Shown: positions 1 through 7,780 of the stretch, piece after piece
How positions within the stretch are numbered: the first letter of the stretch is position 1
Layout: each line of letters opens with the position of its first letter
Assembly: GCA_964383905.1 (NCBI GenBank)
Contig: CAYLJO010000161.1
Span: forward strand, 1-14,349
DNA from: CAYLJO01 sp964383905
GTDB lineage: Bacteria; Acidobacteriota; Blastocatellia; Pyrinomonadales; Pyrinomonadaceae
DNA length: 14,349 bases
Reading direction: 5' to 3'
The notes under the pieces: model-generated
Database searches by the model: none
Told to the model about the DNA's origin: nothing
What the model saw: only the letters and a program-made list of their open reading frames with translations
Position numbers and translations under genes: made by a program

Positions 1-269
1 GCGTTTGGTAGGGAAAACCATGAGAGCGCGAACCCGATTTTGATCAGTGCGACTAGAACGCTGGCAATCGGTGTGAGCGCTCCGACCAGCAGACAGAGCC
101 CACTCGCGCTTGTTATCAGGAGGGCTACCGATGTGTCGAATCTGAGACTGCGCCAGTCATTGAGACTGGCTGCGCCTTGAATGACCAGCGTGAGGCCGAC
201 CGCTGCTCGCAGGAGCAGTAGTCCAAGGCCCGGCCACCCGGCAGGAAACGTGGAAAATAACCTTTGCAG
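1..269 (-). CDS. DoxX-like membrane protein, 3' part cut by the window edge
   Basis: Read on the minus strand from 269 the frame is open to the left edge (89 codons). It gives a hydrophobic protein beginning QRLFSTFPAGWPGLGLLLLR after the start residue, then further membrane segments such as SVALLITSASGLCLLVGAL and VLVALIKIGFALSW. The RLFSTFP..WPG..LLLLR opening followed by several membrane helices is typical of small DoxX-family membrane proteins; what this one does is unknown. No ATG, GTG or TTG sits at the family start. A CTG at 269-267 lies 7 nt after a perfect AAGGAG, so I take CTG as the start. An in-frame GTG at 311 would add 14 hydrophilic residues and has no good ribosome binding site. 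A longer out-of-frame reading frame at 125-478 is a shadow. The family call is fairly sure; the start is less so. Confidence 0.72.
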   Translation of the reverse strand, partial: MQRLFSTFPAGWPGLGLLLLRAAVGLTLVIQGAASLNDWRSLRFDTSVALLITSASGLCLLVGALTPIASVLVALIKIGFALSWFSLPN

Positions 270-276
270 TCCGGCT

Positions 277-282
277 CTCCTT
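277..282 (-). promoter_or_regulatory. Shine-Dalgarno AAGGAG that points to a CTG start
   Basis: On the minus strand AAGGAG occupies 282-277, followed by 7 nt and then CTG at 269. This is optimal spacing and is the main reason for choosing a non-canonical start for the DoxX-like gene. Confidence 0.55.
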
Positions 283-520
283 CCATCTTCTTCAACTTTC
301 TTGAGACACACCGGATGGAAAGATACCGGATTCGCTCATCGAATGAATCCAGAGATCGGGGTACCTCCCGATACTTCTTTCGTGTTATTGATTGCGGGCG
401 GCTTCGGTCGTGGTGGTTCAGAGTTGGATGACCCCCCGCGCACCCCAATGGCGATAGCCCCCGTGCGATCAGCGGCACCCGGTTTCTCCATGGTCTGCTT
501 AATGTTGACTTTGGTCTGGC

Positions 521-3500
521 TCACTTCTTGCCATTTTGTCTCGCTCTTCGCGGGCGCAATTTGGCGAGCCATCCCGGCTGACGTTCCGAAGGATGTAATT
601 GGTAGGCGAGATCGTTGGGGATAGACAGTTCGACTTCCGTGCCGGCGCCCGGACGGCTCCAGACTTTGAGCGTCGCGCCGATCCCTTCGGCCCTCTCGCG
701 CATGCCGCCGAGGCCCCAGTGCCCTTCGCGCCCCAGACGAAGAACTTGAGCGTCAATGCCACGTCCGTCGTCGCGGACGAGAACGCGCAAGTGCTTAGTC
801 CCGTACTCAAGTTCCACTTCGATAATGCTCGCCCCGGAGTGGCGAAATGCGTTGACCAACGCTTCACGACCGATGCGGTAGGCCTCATCGCGGATGACCG
901 GGTGCAAGGGCCGAGGGTGCCCTTCCACCGTAACACGGAAATCAATCCGCTCTTGCAGGGCGAGTTCCTGCTGAATCCCGGAAAATGACTGCGCGAGGTC
1001 ATGACCACGGCTACTGGAGGAGCGGAGGCCTTTCAGCGCGGTGCGGCCCTCCTCCATCACCTGGCCCATCAGTTCGAGGACTCGACTGATGAGAGGTTTC
1101 GCCGGAGAATCTGTCGGTAGCTGATCGGCGGCGACGTGAAGCTGCATCGACGCGCTCAAAAAACCTTGCAACAGTGTGTCGTGCAGGTCTTGTGCGATAC
1201 GTGTCCGCTCGCCGAGTCGTTCTTCGAAGCGCACATTCAATTGTCCGGTCAGGCGGTGCAGCCTCAAGCGGTAAAAGAAGAGTATGGCAAGCCCCGTGAC
1301 CATCACGCACGAGAGACGAAACCACCACGTCTGCCAGAAGACCGGCTCGATCTCAAACCGGATCGCAGCCTCCAAGCTATTCCAGAGCCCGGCGCTGTTG
1401 CTGGCCATTGCCCGGAAGCGATAGGAGCCCGGGCCGAGGTTCGTGTAAACGGCTTCGCGCGTGGCGACCGCGTCGCTCCAATTCTGGTCGAAGCCATCCA
1501 ATTTGTATCTGAACCTGACGCGCTCGGGAACCGATAGGCTCAGGCCCGCATAGTTGAAGGTAATCCTTCGACGGGCGCCTGGAATGCGAACCGGCTCCCG
1601 CAGATCAACGGCGCTCCCATCCGCCGTCACCCCTTCAATGTGAACTATCGCGGGGACTGAATTGTCTGCCACTTGTGCCGGATTAACCATCGAGAACCCG
1701 CGATATGTAGAGAACCAGATTCGCCCGAGCGGGTCCGCCACGACAGACCTGTCCCGCTTGACGCTTTCTACACTCAGGAGTCCGTCAGCAAGTCCGAACT
1801 CTCGTACATCTTCCTCATTGACCGCGCCGCCTAGTAATTTATCTCGATAGACCCGCAGCACGTGATTAGAGGTCAAAATCCAGAGCCACCCGCTCCTGTC
1901 CTCCGCCACCCCGAGTACCGGCTCATGTAATGCGCTCGGCACATCACGGGGAGCCCGGACCTGCCCGGAACGCAGCGAGACAATTCCATTATCCGTTCCG
2001 ATCCAGAGTGCGCCGGTGGAATCTTCTAGCAGGCAGTTCACACCGCCGGGTGGTAAGCCTTCCGTGCCTCTATAAACTTTCCAATGATCTTGCGCGAGCG
2101 AGCTCAGGCCGTTCGCCGTCGCAAACCACATCGTTCCGCCGGAGCTTTCGAGGATGGAAGTTATCGTGTTAGACGCGAGGCCGTTTGCGACTGTGTAGGT
2201 GGTGAATTTCCCGTCCTTGAGGCTGCTGACGCCGCCGCGTAAACTTCCCGCCCACACCGCGCCGTCGCGGCTCTGATAAACCGTATAAATGCTATTTTGC
2301 GCGAGTCCTTCGGCCGTCGTGTAAGTCTTGGCCGTGAATGAGCCGTCCTTGTACCTGAGACGTGTCAGCCCGCCGCGCCGTCTGCCGATCCACAACTCAT
2401 CTTTGCTGCCCGTGAGCGAATAGACAACGTCCTGATCCAACCCGTCGTTTTTCACAGACACGATTTGTCCGCCCTTTTGCCAATACAGTCCACCGGCAGA
2501 AAGAGCAAACCATGTACGATCCTCGGCGTCGACGTAAACTGTTCCGCTGCCCTCCGCCGGTTGGCCTCTGAAAGCAGAGTACGTCAGAAAGGCGCTGTCC
2601 CGCAGGCGCTCGATACCCCGCGTGCTTCCTACCCAGAGATTACCTTCGCGGTCTTCAAAAATAGAGGTGACGGCTACGGGTGAGCCGTCACCGGCTTCCT
2701 CCGATGAGGAAATCCCGTTGGCGTTCAGCCGCAATAGCCCTTTACTCGTGCCGAGCCAGATGTTCGACTCGCGGTCCCTGGTCATTGAAAGAGCCTGGAT
2801 GTGGTCGAGCGAATCAGAGACACCGGCTTTAGTTATCCCGTCACCATCCCAACGCACGACTCCGTTGTCGGTGCCGATCCACAATTCCCGATCACCCGCA
2901 GCCAGCAGACTGTTGATCTTTCTATCGGGCAATCCTTTCGCCACGGCAGACATCTGCCCTTCGCTTATGACAACGAGGCCGCCATCTCTTGTGCCCATCC
3001 AGACTTTGCCGTCGCCGTCTTGCGCCATTGAGAAAACGAGCATGTTAGGCAGTCCTGCCGTCGAGATCAGCTTGGAGAACCCTCCTCCGCGATAGATAAA
3101 AATGCCGGCTGCGCGCACGGCAAACATCGCTTCACCCTTTGTGCTCCGGCACATCGCCGTGACACCGGAGCGCGCGCTGTCCAGATCAGTCGTCACGTCC
3201 TGAAATTTTCCGTCACGGTAACGCAGCAAATTCCGGCTCTGTGGTCGGATCCAGAGATTTCCCTCCGTGTCTGTCATCAGATCCACAACCGGGCCGCCGG
3301 GAACCTCGGTCGAGTTCGCGTGATTAAGGAGATGGAAATTTAATCCGTCGAAGCGAACCAGCCCCTTCTCTGTGCCGAGAAAGAGATAACCGTCTGGTGT
3401 TTGAGCGATGGCATAGACGGGGCCGCCGGGCAATCCCTGTCGGGCGTCCCAGCGGTCGCGTATGTATCCAGACAGCGCTTTATTCGGGTCTAATGCCTGC

Positions 3501-3601
3501 GCGGTGTTGCCAAAGCACACCGCGACCAGGCCGGCCAGGAACCATCTCAACAAGCGGCGGCGCTCGATGCTCCAATTACGGAAGATATTCAAACCTCTCA
3601 A
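521..3601 (-). CDS. Two-component regulator propeller sensor histidine kinase (Reg_prop, Y_Y_Y, HisKA_3, HATPase_c)
   Basis: This is a 1026-residue membrane sensor kinase. Residues 1-36 look like a signal peptide (RRRLLRWFLAGLVAVCF, cleavage near AQA/LDP). Residues about 40-670 carry fourteen repeats of the type GxLWIGTxxGLxRxxxG (for example ELWIGTDNGVVRWDG, NIWLGTSKGLLRL, ALWIGTDNGIVSL), enough for two seven-bladed propellers outside the membrane. A Y_Y_Y domain spans about 683-753 and one membrane helix about 760-778. The cytoplasmic kinase has the HisKA_3 phospho-acceptor His807 in QDLHDTLLQGF, N box Asn917, DDGRGID at 944-950 and the GLGG box at 963-966, so it looks catalytically complete. 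HisKA_3 kinases normally phosphorylate a LuxR/FixJ-type regulator, but none is in view and there is no receiver domain. The start is TTG at 3601, with GAGG 6 nt upstream, inside the preceding lipoprotein gene (26-nt overlap), which suggests translational coupling. Confidence 0.93.
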   Translation of the reverse strand: MRGLNIFRNWSIERRRLLRWFLAGLVAVCFGNTAQALDPNKALSGYIRDRWDARQGLPGGPVYAIAQTPDGYLFLGTEKGLVRFDGLNFHLLNHANSTEVPGGPVVDLMTDTEGNLWIRPQSRNLLRYRDGKFQDVTTDLDSARSGVTAMCRSTKGEAMFAVRAAGIFIYRGGGFSKLISTAGLPNMLVFSMAQDGDGKVWMGTRDGGLVVISEGQMSAVAKGLPDRKINSLLAAGDRELWIGTDNGVVRWDGDGITKAGVSDSLDHIQALSMTRDRESNIWLGTSKGLLRLNANGISSSEEAGDGSPVAVTSIFEDREGNLWVGSTRGIERLRDSAFLTYSAFRGQPAEGSGTVYVDAEDRTWFALSAGGLYWQKGGQIVSVKNDGLDQDVVYSLTGSKDELWIGRRRGGLTRLRYKDGSFTAKTYTTAEGLAQNSIYTVYQSRDGAVWAGSLRGGVSSLKDGKFTTYTVANGLASNTITSILESSGGTMWFATANGLSSLAQDHWKVYRGTEGLPPGGVNCLLEDSTGALWIGTDNGIVSLRSGQVRAPRDVPSALHEPVLGVAEDRSGWLWILTSNHVLRVYRDKLLGGAVNEEDVREFGLADGLLSVESVKRDRSVVADPLGRIWFSTYRGFSMVNPAQVADNSVPAIVHIEGVTADGSAVDLREPVRIPGARRRITFNYAGLSLSVPERVRFRYKLDGFDQNWSDAVATREAVYTNLGPGSYRFRAMASNSAGLWNSLEAAIRFEIEPVFWQTWWFRLSCVMVTGLAILFFYRLRLHRLTGQLNVRFEERLGERTRIAQDLHDTLLQGFLSASMQLHVAADQLPTDSPAKPLISRVLELMGQVMEEGRTALKGLRSSSSRGHDLAQSFSGIQQELALQERIDFRVTVEGHPRPLHPVIRDEAYRIGREALVNAFRHSGASIIEVELEYGTKHLRVLVRDDGRGIDAQVLRLGREGHWGLGGMRERAEGIGATLKVWSRPGAGTEVELSIPNDLAYQLHPSERQPGWLAKLRPRRARQNGKK

Positions 3602-4826
3602 TCACGACCTCGGCCCCATTCCGCACGGGGTACTCCGTCTTGCCGTAGATATAAAGGGCCATCCGAACCGACTCCACACCGGGCGATGGAACTCCCGCCG
3701 TGAAGACATGCTCGCCAACGACTCCGGCGCCGGAACCGTTTACGGGCCCTCGGACTGTTTTGAAGGAAAGCCTTCCCGGCTCCCAGCGTAGCGAGTGTGT
3801 GAGTGCTCCGGCAGGCACGGTGAACCTGTCAACATTTGCCGCGACATAAAAAGGCTGAACCACATACTGTGCATTCTTGCTCATGGGGTCGCCCCAGCGA
3901 CCGATCTCAATACCCATCTCACGGTTATTCTGATCGGCCCCGGCGTAGTCCCACGTAAACATGGCGAAGACGACCGCGGGCTCGAGTGTTGACGTATCCC
4001 GCACGACGAAAGAATAAGTCCCATATCCGAAACTACGTGTGAGGGTCACTTCGGCGCACGTCCACTGGCCGGACTGTTTCGCTATCCGTAGATGCAGCGC
4101 CCCCCTTTCATCCGTCCATGCATTCGACGAGTCGTAGAGATTGGCCGTGTCCCCGCGACTGCTTGGGGTATTACGGACCCGCCACTCGTATCCGCTGAAT
4201 TGGAGGGCCGGTGAGGGCTCCGAGGCTGCGCCTATCACCGTGGCTACGGCGGCCACATCACCACCCGGTTTTGGCAGCCCATCCATCACTGCTGGCGGGC
4301 GATAATCCGGCCCGACCAGCAGGGCGGCATACTCCGCCCCGAGGTGGGTGGAATTTATCCAGCTGGAGTCCGGCTGAATCCTTGTTAACGGCGCGTTTGC
4401 CATTGGCTGTATCCACCACGCCCCGGTTTTGGCATACAACACGAGTTGCTGCCCCTGACGAGCACCGGTGACACGACCCTGTATAATGTCGAGCTTATCC
4501 GCACGATTCGTCTCTGCCGGAGGGATCCTGGTGAATTCGATGGAGGGGCGGACAACATCCGACTTCGGGCGGCAGCAGCCGAGCAGTAAACAGCAGACGA
4601 GCAGCAGGCGGATTCTTTTCCGAAAGAGCCCGCCCGCTGCTGAGCTTGCAACTTTAGAGCTGTCTCTTTTGATCGCACGGAAGAGGGCTGATGTCGCTTC
4701 CAGGACCTTTGCTTCTGATCTCGGCGAGAGTCTACGGGCGGGCGAATACCGGTCGCCGGATGCGCCCGCCTGTGGAACGCGAAACATTTGCGATCTGTTT
4801 TGCACTCTCGCCAAGAGATGCCTCAT
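3576..4826 (-). CDS. Lipoprotein with GH16-like (concanavalin-fold) domain, catalytic motif altered; start uncertain
   Basis: The open frame is 416 codons. A lipoprotein signal (FRKRIRLLLVCCLLLGCC) lies only at residues 69-85, with lipobox LLGC and Cys84 as the lipidated residue, so the mature protein begins there. Residues about 95-200 form an N-terminal domain (DIIQGRVTGARQGQQLVLYA) of unknown role. Residues about 212-416 resemble glycoside hydrolase family 16-like proteins (FGYGTYSFVVRD, VFAMFTWDY, KNAQYVVQPFY). The GH16 nucleophile/acid-base signature ExDxE appears as E303-M-G305-I-E307: the central Asp is Gly, so catalysis is doubtful and carbohydrate binding is an alternative. The first 68 residues look non-native and overlap an IS630-like remnant. 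I see no ATG, GTG or TTG between residue 15 and the lipobox, so the true start is unresolved. It overlaps the sensor kinase start by 26 nt and probably shares its transcript; it may work with that sensor. Confidence 0.75.
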   Translation of the reverse strand: MRHLLARVQNRSQMFRVPQAGASGDRYSPARRLSPRSEAKVLEATSALFRAIKRDSSKVASSAAGGLFRKRIRLLLVCCLLLGCCRPKSDVVRPSIEFTRIPPAETNRADKLDIIQGRVTGARQGQQLVLYAKTGAWWIQPMANAPLTRIQPDSSWINSTHLGAEYAALLVGPDYRPPAVMDGLPKPGGDVAAVATVIGAASEPSPALQFSGYEWRVRNTPSSRGDTANLYDSSNAWTDERGALHLRIAKQSGQWTCAEVTLTRSFGYGTYSFVVRDTSTLEPAVVFAMFTWDYAGADQNNREMGIEIGRWGDPMSKNAQYVVQPFYVAANVDRFTVPAGALTHSLRWEPGRLSFKTVRGPVNGSGAGVVGEHVFTAGVPSPGVESVRMALYIYGKTEYPVRNGAEVVIERFEYLP

Positions 4827-4911
4827 CTCTCAATTGGAGCGCGCGTGCGCGCACCCTCACCGAAGCGTTGCCAGTCGCGGCCATGCGCGAGAGTTCATGG
4901 GTGGGACTAAC
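4732..4911 (-). mobile_element. Probable IS630-type transposase N-terminal remnant
   Basis: In a minus-strand frame different from the lipoprotein, the translation runs SPTHELSRMAATGNASVRVR, then ARALQLRDEASLGESAKQIA, then NVSRSTGGRIRR. This matches the layout of the IS630-family N-terminal helix-turn-helix: a short lead, an RARA(L/I)LL helix, and then an (I)A..(L)VSRSTVxRxRRRF recognition helix. The helix-turn-helix looks slightly damaged (the residues normally between IA and VSRST are missing) and the frame stops about ten residues later, so no catalytic DDE domain is present. I saw no terminal inverted repeats. The resemblance is by eye from memory of the family, so it remains tentative. 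Confidence 0.45.
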
Positions 4912-4971
4912 CAGCAGTTGCAGAAGCATGAAGAGACGTTGACCGGAATCTCGCGCCTCCTCTGTCGACAT

Positions 4972-5156
4972 AATAAAAGCAGTGGCCAATGAACACAAAG
5001 GCCAGGGCATGGGCGGAAGGGTTTTCAAAGCAGTTGCTCTTTAATACGGTGATACTATTTTCGCGGGCCTATTAAGTACCCGGACCGAATTGCATTATGG
5101 CCGCGCAGCTCGCCGGGCGCGTGGGCTCCATTTGGAGGTGAGACGCCCCTACTCGT
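4972..5156. other. Gene-free stretch, nothing recognised
   Basis: Between the remnant and the PhyH gene stop I see no conserved coding pattern, no convincing terminator hairpin and no RNA gene. Short frames on both strands have no family signature. Confidence 0.5.
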
Positions 5157-6005
5157 TCACGTCCGTGGGCAATCGTCAGGCACCAAATCCAAAAGATACT
5201 TTGCAAGACCTCCGATGCGGTCAAGCGTCTCAGGACGAATGCGAGCCGCCTGGTCGACCGCCGCTTGAGCCTCCCGTCGGACAAAGGCACCTTGAATCGA
5301 GCGCCGAGGCTTGGCAGACCGGTTGGCGCTGTGTCCGTGCAAGACCGATCCGTTGTAAATAATGATCGAGCCTGCCGAAACCTGTGCCAGTACCTGGTTT
5401 TCGTCGTCCGCTGTAGCGTCCTTCATCACCTCGCCAGGGGCATCGGGGATCATGTGCGAGCCCGGCACGAAGCGGGTGGACCCGTTGTCACTCCGAAACT
5501 CGTCCACCATGATGATGAAACCGACCATCGGCCACCCGTCGGCATCGCGCTTGAAATCCACGTGCAGCGCCTGTGCTGGCGCGCCTGGTTCCAGCGTCCT
5601 TGCGTGCATCGTGCTGAGCTTGAAGGGGCAACCGATGATGCAACAACACGCGGCGAGAAGGGGCCTGTAGATGTAAAGCCCATCGAAGTGGTGGCCGCGA
5701 TTGACGAAGTCGTGGACGCGCGTCGAACTCCTGATCGATACGTCATCGGGATGAGCCGCCAACACCGCCGCGTCGTAAGCCTCCAATAACTGCGCACACT
5801 GAGTGTGAGCCACCGCCCCCTCGATGACGACATAGCCGGCGTCGCGTAGTTGCCGAGCAATATCCTCCGGCAGATCAGACTCCGCAGCTATTTCCCTGAA
5901 CCATTTGTCTGTGTGTGAAGGCTCCATCTCTTTCGCGTCGCGGATCGGCCTTGGTTGCTTCAGGCTCATCTCCATCCGTCTAACGGCCACGATCAGCAGG
6001 CGCAC
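5157..6005 (-). CDS. Phytanoyl-CoA dioxygenase (PhyH) family protein
   Basis: This is a 2-oxoglutarate/Fe(II)-dependent oxygenase of the PhyH family, up to 282 residues, usual for the family. The iron-binding HxD is His148-x-Asp150 in ALHVDFKRD; the distal histidine is probably His223 in SVLHGHSANRS, and Arg234 or Arg235 probably holds 2-oxoglutarate. GSTRFVPGSHM (175-185) is the conserved loop typical of PhyH enzymes. Family members hydroxylate fatty acyl-CoAs or other small molecules; the substrate here cannot be told. The start is unresolved: GTG at 6005, ATG at 5975 and ATG at 5969 are all possible, and only 5969 has a GGAG, too close to it. The conserved part begins near residue 45. It lies 11 nt after the stop of a truncated HAD frame and downstream of an SDR on the same strand, so co-transcription is likely. 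Confidence 0.85.
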   Translation of the reverse strand: MRLLIVAVRRMEMSLKQPRPIRDAKEMEPSHTDKWFREIAAESDLPEDIARQLRDAGYVVIEGAVAHTQCAQLLEAYDAAVLAAHPDDVSIRSSTRVHDFVNRGHHFDGLYIYRPLLAACCCIIGCPFKLSTMHARTLEPGAPAQALHVDFKRDADGWPMVGFIIMVDEFRSDNGSTRFVPGSHMIPDAPGEVMKDATADDENQVLAQVSAGSIIIYNGSVLHGHSANRSAKPRRSIQGAFVRREAQAAVDQAARIRPETLDRIGGLAKYLLDLVPDDCPRT

Positions 6006-6016
6006 CGTCAGCCATG

Positions 6017-6109
6017 CTAGAGCAGCCCGTATTCCCGCGCCAGAAACGACGCGAAGACCATCGGCTTTACCAGCACTTCATCAATGTCGAATATAATCGC
6101 GCGAATCAT
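6017..6109 (-). pseudogene. HAD-family phosphatase, N-terminal remnant (30 codons)
   Basis: From ATG at 6109 the minus strand reads MIRAIIFDIDEVLVKPMVFA and then SFLAREYGLL before TAG at 6019-6017. This is the start of a haloacid-dehalogenase-like hydrolase: a beta strand followed by motif I DxDxxL (Asp8 nucleophile, Asp10). Intact family members are about 200 residues, and motifs II to IV are absent from all frames before the PhyH gene, so the rest of the gene has been lost. The position usually taken by Gly after the second Asp is Glu here. The fragment lies between the SDR (77 nt upstream) and PhyH (11 nt downstream). Confidence 0.7.
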
Positions 6110-6186
6110 TCAATCCGTATGATTTAAGGACGACGTATTTACTCCAAACAACCTGCGCCCACGCGCCTCCCCTGAAGGACGAGCAA

Positions 6187-6978
6187 CTAAACGTCTTCAA
6201 GAGTTAACGGCCGAGGCTGCTTCCCATCAATATCCGTGAAGCGGTATTCCTGAGCCAGGGCCGCTGCCACAAGAACGCGTCCTGATTTCTCCATGACATT
6301 CGGATCCGCCGCCAATGCTGCCACCGCCCGGCCAATGAATTGCGGCGATTCGGAATTGCTCAGGTCTAAGTAGGCCGCCGCCTCCATTACTTTTTCCGTT
6401 CTCACGAGCCCCGGATAAAGCGATACGACTGCAACATTGTGCTCGCGAAGCTCATGCGCCATGTCGGCCGTCAGCTTATCCGTGGCGGCTTTAGAGACTC
6501 CGTACGCCACGTTGCCGGCGTGCTTCCGGGCTGCCCAAAACGAAATGTTGACGATTAGACCGCTACGCTGAGCGACCATCGTTTGAGCGGCGTGAGCGCT
6601 GGCGACGTAATGCGCGCGCACGCCGGCCGCAAACATCGCATCCCAGCGCCAGAGCGGCTGCTTCCAGAAGGGCCGTGTCCAGGTAAACTCGCCGTCCTCG
6701 ATCATCTTCTCGTAGCCGCCCCAGACGTTATTAACCAGAATGTCCAGGCGGCCCTGCTCTTTACTCACCCGGTGAAACACTGACTCAACTTCTCGGTCTT
6801 GAGTATGGTCGCAAGGGGCCGCAACGATTCGCGCCCTTGCGGCAAAGGTTTCTTCAGTGATGGCCCGCCCTGTCGCATAGACGACGGCCCCACTTTCCGC
6901 CAGTTCGAGGGCTACACCTTTGCCTACTCCCCGGGTAGCGCCGGTAACTAGAGCGACCATTTCACTCAAGCCTGTCAT
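6187..6978 (-). CDS. Short-chain dehydrogenase/reductase, DHRS1-like
   Basis: This is a 263-residue NAD(P)-dependent oxidoreductase with a complete classical SDR core: TGATRGVG at 12-19 for cofactor binding, NNVWG at 83-87 in place of NNAG, catalytic Ser146, Tyr159 and Lys163 (YGVSK). The NNVWGG, FW..PLWRWD, AHYVASAHAAQTM, FIGRAVAALAADPN and tail RFTDIDGKQPRP features match the DHRS1 group (SDR family member 1) rather than FabG. The substrate in bacteria is unknown; the human homologue acts on steroids and xenobiotics. ATG at 6978 overlaps the stop of the upstream kinase as ATGA, with GGAG about 10 nt upstream. It is probably the first intact enzyme gene of an SDR-(HAD)-PhyH transcript. Confidence 0.9.
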   Translation of the reverse strand: MTGLSEMVALVTGATRGVGKGVALELAESGAVVYATGRAITEETFAARARIVAAPCDHTQDREVESVFHRVSKEQGRLDILVNNVWGGYEKMIEDGEFTWTRPFWKQPLWRWDAMFAAGVRAHYVASAHAAQTMVAQRSGLIVNISFWAARKHAGNVAYGVSKAATDKLTADMAHELREHNVAVVSLYPGLVRTEKVMEAAAYLDLSNSESPQFIGRAVAALAADPNVMEKSGRVLVAAALAQEYRFTDIDGKQPRPLTLEDV

Positions 6979-7763
6979 ACTGTCGTTATCTCCGCGTGTG
7001 AAATGAAAGAGGGCGTAGCTATAACGGCGGTCTCAATCGCCAGGTACTTTTCGATAAACCGGAGTTCCTCATCCAGCGCTACCTCTTGCCGCCTTTCACT
7101 CTGCAATACCTGACGCAGGACGCCGCTCAGCAGTTCGAGCACCCGCGACGCGTCGCGCGTGTTCTGGTCACGCACCAGGACCGTGATGGCGTTGAGGCTG
7201 TTAAAAAGAAAGTGAGGGTTGAGCTGCATGCGAAGCGCGCCTAACCGGGCCTGCGCAAGTTGCGCGGCAAGTCGCGACTGTTGCGCCTCGCGGTCGCGTG
7301 CCTCGCGATAGTAAGTGAAGGCGTAGATACAGCCGAGCACCGTGAAGTACAAGAACACTGACCAAGGGAGATTGATCAGAACCCAACTGTGGTAGTACCG
7401 TAGCGGAGATTCCTGCGGCGGGCGTCGATTCAACAGCAGAGCCAGCAGCACGCCCGACGACGCCCAACCGATACACAGCGCGAGCGCGCAGGCGACATGC
7501 GCCACAACAGTGCGGACAATCACCTCACGCCTGAGCGGATAACGCCGAGCGAGAACGTAGGTGATCGGCGTCAGCGCGCCGAAGAAAAGCCATAAGGCGC
7601 CGGAGAAGATGACTGCGCCCCAGTCTGCGCTGCCGCGCCCGGCGAACCGCGAGTTCAAATATGAGGTGAACGCGCTCAGAAGCGCGGGGACAAGAGACGC
7701 AGCCGCGATCAGCAGCCAAAAGGGTCGCGATCTGCCGTCACCATTGATGAACCGGGAAACCAT
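6975..7763 (-). CDS. LytS/YehU-type sensor histidine kinase, truncated before the ATPase domain
   Basis: The 262-residue product has four membrane segments (about 14-34, 49-71, 83-110, 127-151), a short linker rich in Ala, Arg and Gln (154-175), and the His_kinase domain of the LytS group with LNPHFLFNSLNAI, where His184 is the phospho-acceptor. The domain continues normally to LDEELRFIEKYLAIE (about 243). There the expected continuation, ending in a V..NAI.HG ATP-binding domain of about 100 residues, is replaced by 19 unrelated residues and a stop. The protein can therefore be neither autophosphorylated in cis nor act as a normal kinase. No LytTR response regulator is nearby. Start ATG at 7763 follows a 14-bp palindrome. 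It is most likely a decayed gene whose 3' part was lost by rearrangement next to the SDR. Confidence 0.85.
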   Translation of the reverse strand: MVSRFINGDGRSRPFWLLIAAASLVPALLSAFTSYLNSRFAGRGSADWGAVIFSGALWLFFGALTPITYVLARRYPLRREVIVRTVVAHVACALALCIGWASSGVLLALLLNRRPPQESPLRYYHSWVLINLPWSVFLYFTVLGCIYAFTYYREARDREAQQSRLAAQLAQARLGALRMQLNPHFLFNSLNAITVLVRDQNTRDASRVLELLSGVLRQVLQSERRQEVALDEELRFIEKYLAIETAVIATPSFISHAEITTV

Positions 7764-7766
7764 GCG

Positions 7767-7780
7767 CCGAGTTTACTCGG
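7767..7780. promoter_or_regulatory. 14-bp palindrome just upstream of the truncated kinase start
   Basis: CCGAGT-TT-ACTCGG is a perfect 6-bp inverted repeat with a 2-nt spacer, ending 4 nt before the ATG at 7763. It could be an operator, or a hairpin covering the ribosome binding site; no usual Shine-Dalgarno is visible there. Confidence 0.35.

Noticed and set aside
125..478. 117-codon open frame on the minus strand
   Set aside because: It is out of frame with, and overlaps, the DoxX-like gene, whose frame carries the family pattern. The 117-residue product has no recognisable features.
2622..3095. Long plus-strand open frame opposite the sensor kinase
   Set aside because: It is antisense to the propeller repeats, low in complexity (Ser/Pro rich), and has no family match; it is a GC-driven shadow.
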